A stretch of 64,000 nucleotides of DNA from Agrobacterium albertimagni AOL15 (lineage in GTDB: Bacteria > Pseudomonadota > Alphaproteobacteria > Rhizobiales > Rhizobiaceae). The DNA lies in NCBI RefSeq assembly GCF_000300855.1, contig NZ_ALJF01000016.1, positions 1-64,000 on the forward strand, given 5' to 3'. This document shows, one piece after another, positions 47,333-58,540 of the stretch. The notes beneath the pieces were generated by a model. The model was given only the letters and a program-made list of their open reading frames with translations, was not told where the DNA came from and made no database searches. Position numbers and translations under genes: made by a program. How positions within the stretch are numbered: the first letter of the stretch is position 1; every line of letters begins with the position of its first letter.

Positions 47333-47953
47333 TCAGCCCTCCGTCCAGCCGGTGTGCACGTCATAGCCTTCGCCGGAGAGCATCTGCAGCGTCTCGAAGA
47401 GCGGCAGGCCGACGACATTGGTGTAGGAGCCGACGATCTTCTGGACAAAGCTGCCGGCAATACCCTGGATGGCATAGGCGCCGGCCTTACCGCGCCATTC
47501 GCCTGACGCAAGGTAGCATTCGATGTCGTAGCCTGACAGGCGCTTGAAGCGGACCTTGGTCTCGACGATCTTCTGGCGCTGCTTGCCATCGGGGCCGATC
47601 AGGCAGACGCCGGTGAAGACCCAGTGGCTGCGACCCGAGAGCAGATGCAGCGCCGAGGAAGCCTCCTGCATCAGTTCCGCCTTCGGCAGAATGCGGCGGC
47701 CAACCGCGACCACGGTGTCGGCGGCCAGGATATAGCTGCCTCCCCAGGTCAGATCCTTGCGCACCTGCTGATAGGCGGCGTTGGCCTTGTCCGCAGACAG
47801 GCGACGGGCAAGCGAGCGGGGATGTTCTGATTTCTTGGGCGTCTCGTCGAGATCCATCGGCATGAGACGCGCAGGCTCGATGCCGGCCTGCTTCAGGAGA
47901 TCCACGCGACGCGGCGACCCGGAGGCCAAAATCAGCTTCTGTCTCAGTTCCAT
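47333..47953 (-). CDS. maf: Maf family nucleotide pyrophosphatase
   Basis: 206 residues. ASGSPRR at 10-16 (substrate loop), LAADTVV near 76 with the catalytic Asp, and EAYAIQG-like [14 protein letters not shown] near 162-175. Hydrolyses non-canonical or methylated nucleoside triphosphates; historically linked to septum control. Tight operon with yacG. Confidence 0.92.
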   Translation of the reverse strand: MELRQKLILASGSPRRVDLLKQAGIEPARLMPMDLDETPKKSEHPRSLARRLSADKANAAYQQVRKDLTWGGSYILAADTVVAVGRRILPKAELMQEASSALHLLSGRSHWVFTGVCLIGPDGKQRQKIVETKVRFKRLSGYDIECYLASGEWRGKAGAYAIQGIAGSFVQKIVGSYTNVVGLPLFETLQMLSGEGYDVHTGWTEG

Positions 47954-47991
47954 GCGTGCGCGATCCTAAAGCCCCGGTGCGGTCCCAAGGC

Positions 47992-48210
47992 TTACTTGAA
48001 GCGGTAGGTGATACGGCCCTTGGTCAGGTCGTAAGGGGTCATCTCGACCAGGACCTTGTCGCCTGCGAGAACGCGGATGCGGTTCTTGCGCATGCGGCCG
48101 GCGGTATGGGCGATGATTTCATGTTCGTTTTCGAGCTTCACACGGAAGGTGGCGTTCGGCAGCAATTCGGTGACGACGCCGGGGAATTCGAGGACTTCTT
48201 CTTTTGCCAT
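47992..48210 (-). CDS. infA: Translation initiation factor IF-1
   Basis: 72-residue OB-fold protein ([19 protein letters not shown] start; [22 protein letters not shown] near 43-64), full length and standard. Binds the ribosomal A site at initiation. Between the phosphatase gene and maf, as in other Rhizobiales. Confidence 0.97.
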   Translation of the reverse strand: MAKEEVLEFPGVVTELLPNATFRVKLENEHEIIAHTAGRMRKNRIRVLAGDKVLVEMTPYDLTKGRITYRFK

Positions 48211-48352
48211 AGAGCGGTTGTCTTTCCTGGGGTTTTGGAGGGGCGCACGAGGGGCCCCTGAAAATGTGGGCGGAAACTACACAATCGCCCGGCATTTGTG
48301 AACCTTGTAGATTCGGCTTTTGGAATTTGTTTCAAGAGAGGTGAAACCACCG

Positions 48353-48814
48353 CTATTCCGGCGGAAGCACCAGCCTTTCACGGATCAGCTTTGTCAGGCG
48401 ATCCCGTACATCCCGGTAGGCGGAAAGCCGCTGTTCGCGGCTGCCCGTTTCAACGGTCGGATCCGGCATCGGCCAATACTCGACCTCGACTGCGGAGTGG
48501 CGCGTCAGCTCCAGGGCTGAATGATGCGCCTCGGGCGTCAGGGTGATCACGAGGTCGAAGTAGTCGTCTTCCATATCCTCCAGCGTCTGGGGCTGGCGGC
48601 GGCCGAGCGAAAGGCCGATCTCGTCGAGCACGACATCGACAAAGGCATCGCGCTCGCCTTTCTTCACGCCGGCAGAGGCGACCCAGGTGCCGGACGGCAG
48701 GGCCTGCTTGGCGATCGCCTCCGCCATGGGGCTGCGAATGACGTTCTGGCCGCACATGAAGAGGACAGCGCCCGGCCGCGATTGGCGGCGGCTCTCGTTT
48801 GCGCCCTCGGTCAT
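48353..48814 (-). CDS. Low-molecular-weight phosphatase family protein
   Basis: 153 residues. P-loop Cys21-x5-Arg27 in MCGQNVIRSPMAEA, and DPT near 124 supplying the general acid. Could be a protein tyrosine phosphatase; the related arsenate reductases share the fold but sequence alone does not settle it. The ATG at 48814 follows the UPF0262 stop by 5 bases; a TTG six codons earlier would overlap that gene and is less likely. Confidence 0.87.
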   Translation of the reverse strand: MTEGANESRRQSRPGAVLFMCGQNVIRSPMAEAIAKQALPSGTWVASAGVKKGERDAFVDVVLDEIGLSLGRRQPQTLEDMEDDYFDLVITLTPEAHHSALELTRHSAVEVEYWPMPDPTVETGSREQRLSAYRDVRDRLTKLIRERLVLPPE

Positions 48815-48819
48815 CGGCT

Positions 48820-49293
48820 CTAGCCCCGCCAATAGAGCACGCAGACCAGGGTAAAGAGACGGCGGGCCGTATCGAAATCGAGTTTGATCTTGCCCGAGAG
48901 CCTGTCCATCAGCGTCTGCGAGCCGTCGTTGTGGATGCCCCGACGTCCCATGTCGATCGCCTCGATCTGTGAGGGGGTCGAGGAACGGATCGCCTCGTAA
49001 TAGCTCTCGCAGATCATGAAGTAGTCCTTGATGATCCGCTGCAGGGGCGTGAGCGAGAGGATGTGGACGGCCACGTCCTCACCACTCTCCGTCTTGATCG
49101 AGAAGACGAGCTTGCGGTCGACCAGCGACAGGTAGAGCTTGTAGGGACCGCCGGCATGACCGACGGGCTCGAAGGAATTCTCCTCGATCAGATCAAAGAT
49201 GGCGACCGCCCGCTCATGCTCGACATCAGGGGTCGAGCGCCCGATGGTCTCGTCCAGCACGACATCTGAGAGCCGGAAGTCGCCCGCCGCCAT
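48820..49293 (-). CDS. UPF0262 family protein
   Basis: 157 residues, whole-length match to the alphaproteobacterial UPF0262 pattern ([26 protein letters not shown] in part; [16 protein letters not shown] near 95; [13 protein letters not shown] near 117). Function unknown. Starts 3 bp after hisD and is fixed in this gene order across Rhizobiales. Confidence 0.9.
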   Translation of the reverse strand: MAAGDFRLSDVVLDETIGRSTPDVEHERAVAIFDLIEENSFEPVGHAGGPYKLYLSLVDRKLVFSIKTESGEDVAVHILSLTPLQRIIKDYFMICESYYEAIRSSTPSQIEAIDMGRRGIHNDGSQTLMDRLSGKIKLDFDTARRLFTLVCVLYWRG

Positions 49294-49296
49294 CCT

Positions 49297-50595
49297 CTAG
49301 TCCCCGAGATTGAGCCGGATGGAAACGGAACGCGCATGGGCCTCAAGGCCTTCGGATTTCGCCAGCGCGATGGCCGCCGGTGCCAGCTTGCGCAGCTGCT
49401 CCGGTCCGAGCCGCAGGATCGAGGTGCGCTTGACATAGTCCAGAACACCCAGCCCCGAGGAGAAGCGCGCCGAGCGCGCCGTCGGCAGAACGTGGTTGGA
49501 CCCGCCGACATAATCGCCGATCACTTCGGGCGTATGGCGACCTACAAAGATCGCACCGGCATTGCGGATGCCTTCGATTAGGGGTTCCGGATCGTCGACG
49601 GCCAGTTCCAGATGTTCGGCGGCGATGCGGTTGGCGAGCGGAATGGAATCTTCCAGCTTCTCGACCTTGATGATCGCACCGAAATCGCGCCAGCTGGCGC
49701 ACGCCGTCTCTGCACGCGGCAGCGACTTGAGCTGGCGCTCGAGGGCGGCTTCGACCGCCTCGCCCAGCGCGCGGTCATCGGTGATGACAATCGACTGGGC
49801 GCCGGGGTCATGCTCGGCCTGGGCCAGCAGGTCGGCCGCCAGCCAATCCGGATCATTGTCCTTGTCGGCAATGATGAGAACTTCGGATGGGCCGGCAATC
49901 ATGTCGATACCGACCGTACCGAAGACCTGGCGCTTGGCAGCGGCGACATAGGCATTGCCCGGGCCGACGATCTTGGCGACGGGGGCGATCGTCTCCGTGC
50001 CATAGGCGAGTGCCGCCACGGCCTGAGCGCCGCCGATGCGGTAAATCTCGGTAACGCCGGCAATACTGGCCGCCGCGAGAACCGTCGGGTTGATGGCGCC
50101 GCCGGTTGCCGGCACGACCATCACGACACGGGGAACGCCTGCCACCTTGGCCGGCAACGCATTCATCAGCACCGAGCTCGGATAGCTCGCGGTGCCGCCG
50201 GGCACATAGAGGCCGACGGCATCAATTGCCGTCCAGCGAGAGCCGAGGCCCACCCCGATTGCGTCTTCGTAGATGTCGTCTTTCGGCATCTGCCGGGCGT
50301 GATGGCGTTCGATGCGTTCGGCAGCAAGCTTCAGCGCGTCGATGAGTTCCGGCGCGGTGGAGGCGAGTGCGTCTGCAATTTCTTCTTCCGTCACCCGCAT
50401 GGAGACGGTCGAAAAATCCACGCCATCGAAGCGTTTGGAGTATTCGGCAAGGGCCGCGTCGCCGCGCGCGCGCACATCGTCGATGATCTTGCGCACGACA
50501 TCGTTGACGTCGTCGGATACCTCACGCTTGGTCGTCAGGAAGGCAGCAAAATGCGCCTCGAAATCCCCCGATGCCTGATCCAGCCAGATTGCCAC
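49297..50595 (-). CDS. hisD: Histidinol dehydrogenase
   Basis: 432 residues. Catalyses the last two steps of histidine synthesis, histidinol to histidine with two NAD+ (EC 1.1.1.23), zinc-dependent. Visible: GPGNAYVAAAKRQVFG NAD region near 214, QAEHDPGAQS near 260, AAEHLEL with the catalytic Glu-His near 330, and SNHVLPT near 366. GTG start with GAGGGA ahead. Solitary from other his genes. Confidence 0.95.
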   Translation of the reverse strand: MAIWLDQASGDFEAHFAAFLTTKREVSDDVNDVVRKIIDDVRARGDAALAEYSKRFDGVDFSTVSMRVTEEEIADALASTAPELIDALKLAAERIERHHARQMPKDDIYEDAIGVGLGSRWTAIDAVGLYVPGGTASYPSSVLMNALPAKVAGVPRVVMVVPATGGAINPTVLAAASIAGVTEIYRIGGAQAVAALAYGTETIAPVAKIVGPGNAYVAAAKRQVFGTVGIDMIAGPSEVLIIADKDNDPDWLAADLLAQAEHDPGAQSIVITDDRALGEAVEAALERQLKSLPRAETACASWRDFGAIIKVEKLEDSIPLANRIAAEHLELAVDDPEPLIEGIRNAGAIFVGRHTPEVIGDYVGGSNHVLPTARSARFSSGLGVLDYVKRTSILRLGPEQLRKLAPAAIALAKSEGLEAHARSVSIRLNLGD

Positions 50596-50663
50596 GCCCC
50601 GTAATTCCCTCTTCGCATTCTCAATTCAAAGAACCACGCAGCAACCTGCGCGGAGAAGCCTTT

Positions 50664-51101
50664 TCAGCCCGCTTCGTGTTCCGGCCGGGCCATGGTCTCC
50701 CAGGCGCCACCGGTATCGGCAAGTTGCGCCTCGATGCATTCCACCTCCAGCGCGATCATGCCACCGCCGGCCAGCACGAGTTCGACAACGCCTTCCGGCC
50801 CCTCACCCTTCGGCACGTAGCGGATCGCGAGCAGGCTCATGACTTCCTCCGCCTTGCCGCGGTCGAAACCGATCGAGCGTACGGCTTCCACACGCTTGAA
50901 GCTCAAGGCCGCGCGGCGGCGCTCGAAGCTTTTCGTCGCACGCGCCGCCTTTTCCCAGACGAAACGGTTGGCCGCCAGCGAAAACAGACCCGAGCGAGCC
51001 GAAAAACTGAGATCGCCGACCTTGAAGACGGCATCCTGCATATGGGCCGAGATGATCGCGAGATCATCATTGTCGAGCGCCAGAAGCTTCAAGTCCGTCA
51101 T
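50664..51101 (-). CDS. DUF2948 family protein
   Basis: 145 residues, full-length member of DUF2948 (MTDLKLLALDNDDLAIISAH start; LAIRYVPKGEGPEGVVEL near 92). Function unknown; always found between murA and hisD in this group of bacteria. Confidence 0.9.
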   Translation of the reverse strand: MTDLKLLALDNDDLAIISAHMQDAVFKVGDLSFSARSGLFSLAANRFVWEKAARATKSFERRRAALSFKRVEAVRSIGFDRGKAEEVMSLLAIRYVPKGEGPEGVVELVLAGGGMIALEVECIEAQLADTGGAWETMARPEHEAG

Positions 51102-51182
51102 GTCACCTCACCGTGCCGCCCGAAGACGGCCTTCCTGTCGAATTTCATGTTTTCGACATAGGTTGCGGCTTGTCCAGTGGCA

Positions 51183-51209
51183 ACGGGGCAAAAAGACTTT
51201 TCGCCCCGT
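51183..51209 (-). terminator. Hairpin after murA
   Basis: ACGGGGC...GCCCCGT arms extended by AAAAAG/CTTTTC give a stem pairing 12 of 13 positions. Located 32 bp past the murA stop and before DUF2948; no clean T-run, so it may only slow transcription. Confidence 0.5.
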
Positions 51210-51240
51210 ATCGCTCAGAAAGAGATGATGCCCGGCAGGA

Positions 51241-52533
51241 TCAGTCGCTGATGCGCTCGACAACGGCGCCGCAGCGGGTGAGCTTTTCTTCAAGCCGTTC
51301 AAAGCCACGGTCGAGGTGGTAGACGCGGGAAACCATGGTTTCACCTTCGGCGGCCAGGCCGGCAATGACCAGCGACACGGAAGCGCGCAGATCGGTTGCC
51401 ATGACCGGTGCGCCGCGCAGGCGCGAAACGCCCTCGATGCGGGCTGTCTGGCCCGACAGCGTGATCTTTGCGCCAAGGCGGGCGAGCTCCTGCACATGCA
51501 TGAAGCGATTTTCGAAGATCGTCTCGGTGACATGCGAGACGCCGTTGGCGCGGGTCATCAGACCCATGAACTGCGCTTGAAGGTCGGTCGGGAAACCGGG
51601 GAAGGGTTCGGTGACGATATCGACCGGACGGATCGCGTCACCATGGCCGATGACGCGGATGCCGCCCTCAACGGCCGAAACTTCGGCGCCGGCGCGGCGG
51701 ATCGCTTCAATTGCGGTGTCGAGCAAGCCAAGCTCGGTGCCCGCGAGCGTCACGTCGCCGCCGGTCATGGCGACCGCCATGGCATAGGTGCCGGTCTCGA
51801 TGCGGTCAGGCAGAACGCGGTGACGCGCGCCGGAGAGGCTCGGCACACCTTCGATGGTGATGGTGGAGGTGCCGGCGCCGGATATCTTGGCACCCATGGC
51901 GATCAGGCAGTTGGCGAGATCGACGACCTCGGGCTCGCGGGCGGCGTTGCCGATCACAGTGGTGCCGCGGGCGAGCGAGGCTGCCATCAGCATCACATGC
52001 GTCGCGCCGACCGAGACCTTGGGGAAGGTGTAGCGGGCGCCGATCAGGCCGCCCTTCGGCGCCTTGGCATTGATGTAGCCGCCGTCGATTTCCATCTCGG
52101 CGCCGAGCGCCGTCAGCCCCTCGATGAAGAGATCGACCGGACGCGTGCCGATGGCGCAACCACCGGGCAGCGAAACGCGGGCCTGCCCCTCGCGGGCGAG
52201 CAGCGGACCGATGACCCAGAAGCTGGCACGCATCTTCGACACCAGCTCATAGGGTGCCGTGGTGTCGGCGACAGTGCGGCAGGTGAAATGCACGGTGCGC
52301 GAATAGGAACCGTCCTGATGTTCGCGGCGACCGTTGACGGCGATATCAACCCCGTGATTGCCGAGAATGCGGATCAGGCCTTCGACGTCTGCCAGATGCG
52401 GCACGTTTTCCAGCGTCAGCGTGTCAGAGGTCAAGAGCGACGCGATCATCAGGGGAAGCGCTGCGTTCTTGGCGCCGGAGATCGGGATGATCCCGTTCAA
52501 CGCATTGCCACCAACAATCCTGATGCGATCCAT
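51241..52533 (-). CDS. murA: UDP-N-acetylglucosamine 1-carboxyvinyltransferase
   Basis: 430 residues. First committed step of peptidoglycan synthesis, transfer of enolpyruvate from PEP to UDP-GlcNAc (EC 2.5.1.7), target of fosfomycin. Catalytic Cys126 in [10 protein letters not shown] keeps the drug-sensitive form; Lys in GAKNAALPL near 22. The start at 52533 (MDRIRIVGG) matches the family; a 21-codon upstream extension is not supported. Confidence 0.96.
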   Translation of the reverse strand: MDRIRIVGGNALNGIIPISGAKNAALPLMIASLLTSDTLTLENVPHLADVEGLIRILGNHGVDIAVNGRREHQDGSYSRTVHFTCRTVADTTAPYELVSKMRASFWVIGPLLAREGQARVSLPGGCAIGTRPVDLFIEGLTALGAEMEIDGGYINAKAPKGGLIGARYTFPKVSVGATHVMLMAASLARGTTVIGNAAREPEVVDLANCLIAMGAKISGAGTSTITIEGVPSLSGARHRVLPDRIETGTYAMAVAMTGGDVTLAGTELGLLDTAIEAIRRAGAEVSAVEGGIRVIGHGDAIRPVDIVTEPFPGFPTDLQAQFMGLMTRANGVSHVTETIFENRFMHVQELARLGAKITLSGQTARIEGVSRLRGAPVMATDLRASVSLVIAGLAAEGETMVSRVYHLDRGFERLEEKLTRCGAVVERISD

Positions 52534-52659
52534 GAGAGCCTGCGATACGGGCGAGAAATGCCCGCCTTTCCTGAAGAAGGTGTGAGGGGAAGCCAATCCG
52601 GCGAGGCTGGCTCTTTAGACGAAAACCACGAGCGGTTCAATTGACGCCGCAACGCTCGG

Positions 52660-52974
52660 TTAATCACCGGGTTTGGACGAATTTGCGGCAGGATCGGATT
52701 TGTCCGCCTCCGCTTCCGCATGCCCGGCCTCGCGGCCCATATCCTGCGATGCGGCGCGCGCAGCCGGCAGACCGACGCCATCCTCAGCCTCACCGGCCCG
52801 ACGCGCACGCGACTGCTGCTTGCGGCGGGCAAGATTTTCTCTGAGCTTGGCGGCAGCCCGCTCACGGCGGCGCGCTTCCGCATCAGAGAGCGCACGTTTT
52901 CCACGATCGGCGAGCGGCGCGGCTTCGGGCCGGCCTTCGTCCGCTTCGCCCTTGTTTTCCGGGTCATTTGTCAT
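52660..52974 (-). CDS. Small highly charged protein of unknown function, 104 residues
   Basis: Begins MTNDPENKGEADEG, then a basic-acidic helical block RALSDAEARRRERAAAKLRENLARR split here as RALSDAEARRRERAAAK and LRENLARRKQQSRARR at about 30-65, then an Ala/Glu-rich tail. Probably disordered or a single long helix. The ATG at 52974 is preferred to a GTG at 53019 because the latter lacks a proper ribosome site, but this is open. Upstream of murA on the same strand. Confidence 0.6.
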   Translation of the reverse strand: MTNDPENKGEADEGRPEAAPLADRGKRALSDAEARRRERAAAKLRENLARRKQQSRARRAGEAEDGVGLPAARAASQDMGREAGHAEAEADKSDPAANSSKPGD

Positions 52975-53128
52975 GAGCGGGTGATATCCGATCGGATAAA
53001 AATCGGAAAGTCCCTTCACATCCCGTCACAAAACTTGGCCGCCCGAACGCTTTATGGCTTGCGCACCCCAAAACTCTGTGGCAATAGGCGCCTCGTTCCG
53101 GGCGGCACACAATCTCCGCCCGCCAGAT

Positions 53129-53203
53129 GCTGCTATAGCTCAGGGGTAGAGCACTCCCTTGGTAAGGGAGAGGCCGAGAGTTCAAATCTCTCTAGCAGCA
53201 CCA
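53129..53203 (+). tRNA. tRNA-Thr (anticodon GGT)
   Basis: 75 nt with encoded CCA. Acceptor GCTGCTA/TAGCAGC, D-arm GCTC...GAGC, anticodon stem CTCCC/GGGAG with loop TTGGTAA, T-arm GAGAGTTCAAATCTCTC. Confidence 0.97.
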
Positions 53204-53305
53204 TTTCCCGCAAAACAAATCGCGCTTTCCAAAACCTCGTATCGCGCACGAGTCCGTGTACCGTGGCTGCGCGCTTCCGCGCGGATAGGACCGGCGACGA
53301 CGCCT

Positions 53306-53926
53306 CTAGCGCAGCCCGGCTTCCTGTTCCATCATTTCGGCAACTCGCCGGCGTTCGGCTCTGGACGTGATCTGCCGTGCGAATACCTGTGTCGGGATCA
53401 GTGTGATTTCCTCTGCCTTGTTTCGCTTGAGACGGAATGATCTTTCGGCCGCCACGACGCGGTCGTGCCATGTGTAACTGCCGACAGCGAGCACGGACAG
53501 CCTATGCGCGGCGGCGAGTTCTTGCCGAGCGTCTCCCGTTTCAATCACGCTGGACAGCAGGTCCTCGAAGGAACCGAGATCGAGGAAATCGCCGCTACGC
53601 AATGGGCCCTGCACAAGTTCACTGCGTCGATCCGAGGGCGAAAACCCTGCGCGGTCGGTTTCACTCAGGGAGTAAATCTGCTCGCGGTCGGGGTAGGAAA
53701 GCCGCAAGAACACCGCCTGAACGAAAATAGTCTCGGAGCTCATGTTTGTGACGATACAACGCGCCGCGACAGTATCACCGCCTCCCCTGGTGATCAGGAT
53801 CTTGGGTCGGATCTGATGCCGGTAGCTCGAATAGAAAAGATGCAGATAGAGCATCCAGACGCCCAGCATCGCAAGGCTCGACAGCGCTGAAACGATTGCA
53901 TGATTTTCCTTCAGCCAGAACCACAT
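53306..53926 (-). CDS. Membrane-anchored protein of unknown function, 206 residues
   Basis: One membrane helix at about 10-32, then a soluble part with a beta-rich stretch (PKILITRGGGDTVAARCIVTN in part) at 42-80 and a charged helical C-terminus. No family recognised. Between tRNA-Thr and oxyR, 54 bp from the oxyR stop, same strand as oxyR, so it may be carried on the oxyR transcript. The clean start, length and membrane topology support a real gene. Confidence 0.75.
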   Translation of the reverse strand: MWFWLKENHAIVSALSSLAMLGVWMLYLHLFYSSYRHQIRPKILITRGGGDTVAARCIVTNMSSETIFVQAVFLRLSYPDREQIYSLSETDRAGFSPSDRRSELVQGPLRSGDFLDLGSFEDLLSSVIETGDARQELAAAHRLSVLAVGSYTWHDRVVAAERSFRLKRNKAEEITLIPTQVFARQITSRAERRRVAEMMEQEAGLR

Positions 53927-53979
53927 GGCGCCGCTCCCTTTCGTTTCCGAACGACTCTCGGGAGAGAAAGTTTCCGCCG

Positions 53980-54900
53980 TCAGAAAGACTGGTTGAACGC
54001 TCGAAGATGAAGGGCGTCGGCCGAGCGGCGCACCACCTCGGCCACTTCCATCAACTGCTTGGCGATCGGGCTCGTCCTGCGCCAGATCATGCCGATCGTG
54101 CGTGAGGGTTGGGGATCGGCGAAACGGGCGATCGAGACGTCGGCCGAGCGGGTTTCGACCGGCATGGCGATCTCCGGGATCAGCGTCACGCCGATGCCGG
54201 CGCCGACCATCTGGACGAGGGTCGAGAGCGAGCTGCCATCCAGGATCTCGCGCGGACGCACCGCGCCGATGTCGCAGAATGAGAGCGCCTGCTCCCGGAA
54301 GCAGTGCCCTTCCTCCAGAAGCAGAAGCCGCATTTCGCGCAGCATCTCGCGGTCCGGAACCGGCTTTTCAGCATCCTCCTTCGGGCGAACCAGAACGAAG
54401 TTTTCCTCGAAGAGTGGCGTTTCGGTCATGGCCGGCTCCGAGACCGGCAGTGCCACGATCGCCGTATCCAGCCGCCCCTCCGCCAGTTCCTGCAAAAGCT
54501 TCGGCGTCACCGTTTCGCGCACGTGAATGTCGAGATCGGCGTTTTCGCGGGTGAGCGCCGAGATCATGCCCGGCAGCAGATAGGGCGCGACCGTCGGGAT
54601 GACGCCGATACGCAGGCGTCCGACGAGATGCTTGCGATGGGCGCGGGCGAGATCACCCAACTCGTCGACCGACCTCAGGATGTCGCGCACGCGCAGGAGA
54701 AACTCCTCCCCGAAGGCGGAGAGACGAAGCTGGCGGGCGGCACGCTCGAAGAGTTCGGCGCCGAGCGCCTCCTCGAGATCCTTGATCTGGACCGAGAGTG
54801 CCGGCTGGGAGATCGCGCAGTCTTCGGCAGCGCGTCCGAAATGGCCGTGACGGGCCAGCGCCTCGAAATAGCGGAGCTGGCGAAGGGTGAAATTGATCAT
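53980..54900 (-). CDS. oxyR: Hydrogen-peroxide regulator OxyR (LysR family)
   Basis: 306 residues. LysR HTH at about 5-60; regulatory domain with redox Cys200 and Cys209 in GHCFREQALSFC, the same spacing as Cys199/Cys208 of the E. coli protein. Peroxide forms the disulfide and switches on detoxification genes. Divergent from katG, the standard target, with a degenerate OxyR-type tetrad between them. Confidence 0.95.
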   Translation of the reverse strand: MINFTLRQLRYFEALARHGHFGRAAEDCAISQPALSVQIKDLEEALGAELFERAARQLRLSAFGEEFLLRVRDILRSVDELGDLARAHRKHLVGRLRIGVIPTVAPYLLPGMISALTRENADLDIHVRETVTPKLLQELAEGRLDTAIVALPVSEPAMTETPLFEENFVLVRPKEDAEKPVPDREMLREMRLLLLEEGHCFREQALSFCDIGAVRPREILDGSSLSTLVQMVGAGIGVTLIPEIAMPVETRSADVSIARFADPQPSRTIGMIWRRTSPIAKQLMEVAEVVRRSADALHLRAFNQSF

Positions 54901-54935
54901 AACCTTTTCCTATGGAACTGATCACAATTTCCAAA
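54899..54935. promoter_or_regulatory. Degenerate OxyR-type site at the oxyR start
   Basis: ATAA-N7-CTAT-N7-ATCA-N7-CAAA approximates the ATAG/CTAT tetrad with exact 7-base spacing; the second element is perfect and the others carry one or two changes. It overlaps the oxyR start, a location known for OxyR autoregulation. Confidence 0.4.
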
Positions 54936-55089
54936 TTACATTAATCGAAATGGTTTGCTAGAACAATTCCAGATGACGTCGTCGGGTCGCCTTTAAGGGG
55001 GCGATCCTTTAGCCTGTGACCACACGGATCCGGGCAACGGCGGGTCAGGCGGGATGTCCCGCCGACAGTTCATCGGCTTGTGATGCTGA

Positions 55090-57330
<2,241 letters not shown>

Positions 57331-57349
57331 AAGCTACGGCAACGAGCAA

Positions 57350-57418
57350 CGAGCCTCGTGCCCCGAGGCTCGGAACCGCTAGAAGAAGCCGGAGATGCAG
57401 CCGCCTCTCCGGCTTTTT
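57350..57418 (+). terminator. Two hairpins ending katG
   Basis: First CGAGCCTCG / CGAGGCTCG (57350-57372); second AAGCCGGAGA / TCTCCGGCTT (57386-57415) running into five T. The second is a normal intrinsic terminator. Confidence 0.85.
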
Positions 57419-57424
57419 GCTGTT

Positions 57425-58537
57425 TCAGCGCAGGAAGGCGCGGAAGCGGCGCAGGGACAGGACGAAGAAGACGGCCGAGATGGCGAGCAGCGCCAGGATC
57501 TGCGGCCAGACGACATCGAGCCCGGCATCCCTGAAGAGAACCGCCTGAGCCATGATGACGAAATGCGTGTTGGGTGCCGCCGACATGATCCACTGGATCA
57601 CCTCGGGCATGCTTTCGCGCGGCGTCATGCCGCCCGACAGGATCTGCAATGGCAGAAGAACCAGCATCAGCAACAGACCGAACTGCGGCATCGAACCGGC
57701 GACCGTGGCGAGAAAGATGCCCATGGATGTCGCGGCAACCAGTTGTAGCGCTGCCCCGATAAGGAAAAGGGTCATGGAGCCCTGAAGGGGCACGTTTAGC
57801 GCGCCTTGCACGACGACGAAGAGCGAGAACATCGTCGCCAGCAGCACGACCAGCCCCATACACCAGATCTTGCTCAGCATGATCTCCGCAGGCGTGACCG
57901 GCATGACGAGGAGATGTTCGATCGTGCCGTGCTCTCTCTCCCGGATCAGGGCTGCACCGGTCAGGATGATCGACAGCATGGTGACGGCAGAAATCACTTC
58001 ATTGATCGCGCCGAACCAGCCTTTGTCGAGCTCGGGATTGAAGCGCGCCCGGAGCGACAGACCGACGCTCACCTGGTCCGCTGGGTCTCCCCGGCTGAGG
58101 AAATCCGTCACTTCACGCGTGACGATTTCCTGAATGTACCTGCCGCCGGAAAAGGCCTGGGTCATCTGGGTCGCATCTACATTGAGCTGGATCTGCGGAC
58201 TGCGACCGGCCAGAAGATCGCGCTGAAAACCGGGCGGAATGTCGAGCACGAAGGTGTCGAGGCCGGCATTCATGCGGGGATCGATTTCGGCCGGTGTGAT
58301 CATCTGCGGGGGCAGGAAATAAGGCGGGTAGAGCGCGCTTTCGATGCGCAACGAGACTTGCGACCGGTCCTCGTCGACAATCGCGACCGCCGCCTTGTTC
58401 AGCGTCTCGGGCTCGGCGGTTGCGGCCGTGTAGATGTTCAAGGTGAAGGCATAGACGATCAGGAGCAGCAGCGCCGGGTCCCGGGCGAGACCGCGGAGTT
58501 CCTTGATGCCGAGCTCAAAAATGTTCGCCAGCCGCAT
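57425..58537 (-). CDS. ABC-2 type permease (YhhJ-like)
   Basis: 370 residues with one N-terminal helix (about 22-40), a large periplasmic segment (to about 170) and a cluster of five helices after it; PAEIMLSKIW near 216 and the REREHGTIEHLLVMPVTP switch near 198-215 are typical of ABC-2 exporters. Third gene of an HlyD - fused ABC - permease operon, 3 bp after the fused protein. Likely part of a drug or lipid-like compound exporter. Confidence 0.88.
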   Translation of the reverse strand: MRLANIFELGIKELRGLARDPALLLLIVYAFTLNIYTAATAEPETLNKAAVAIVDEDRSQVSLRIESALYPPYFLPPQMITPAEIDPRMNAGLDTFVLDIPPGFQRDLLAGRSPQIQLNVDATQMTQAFSGGRYIQEIVTREVTDFLSRGDPADQVSVGLSLRARFNPELDKGWFGAINEVISAVTMLSIILTGAALIREREHGTIEHLLVMPVTPAEIMLSKIWCMGLVVLLATMFSLFVVVQGALNVPLQGSMTLFLIGAALQLVAATSMGIFLATVAGSMPQFGLLLMLVLLPLQILSGGMTPRESMPEVIQWIMSAAPNTHFVIMAQAVLFRDAGLDVVWPQILALLAISAVFFVLSLRRFRAFLR

Positions 58538-58540
58538 GGG

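Noticed and set aside
46836-53203. tRNA-Phe and tRNA-Thr as attachment sites of an island
   Set aside because: No integrase, no duplicated tRNA end and only conserved housekeeping genes between them.
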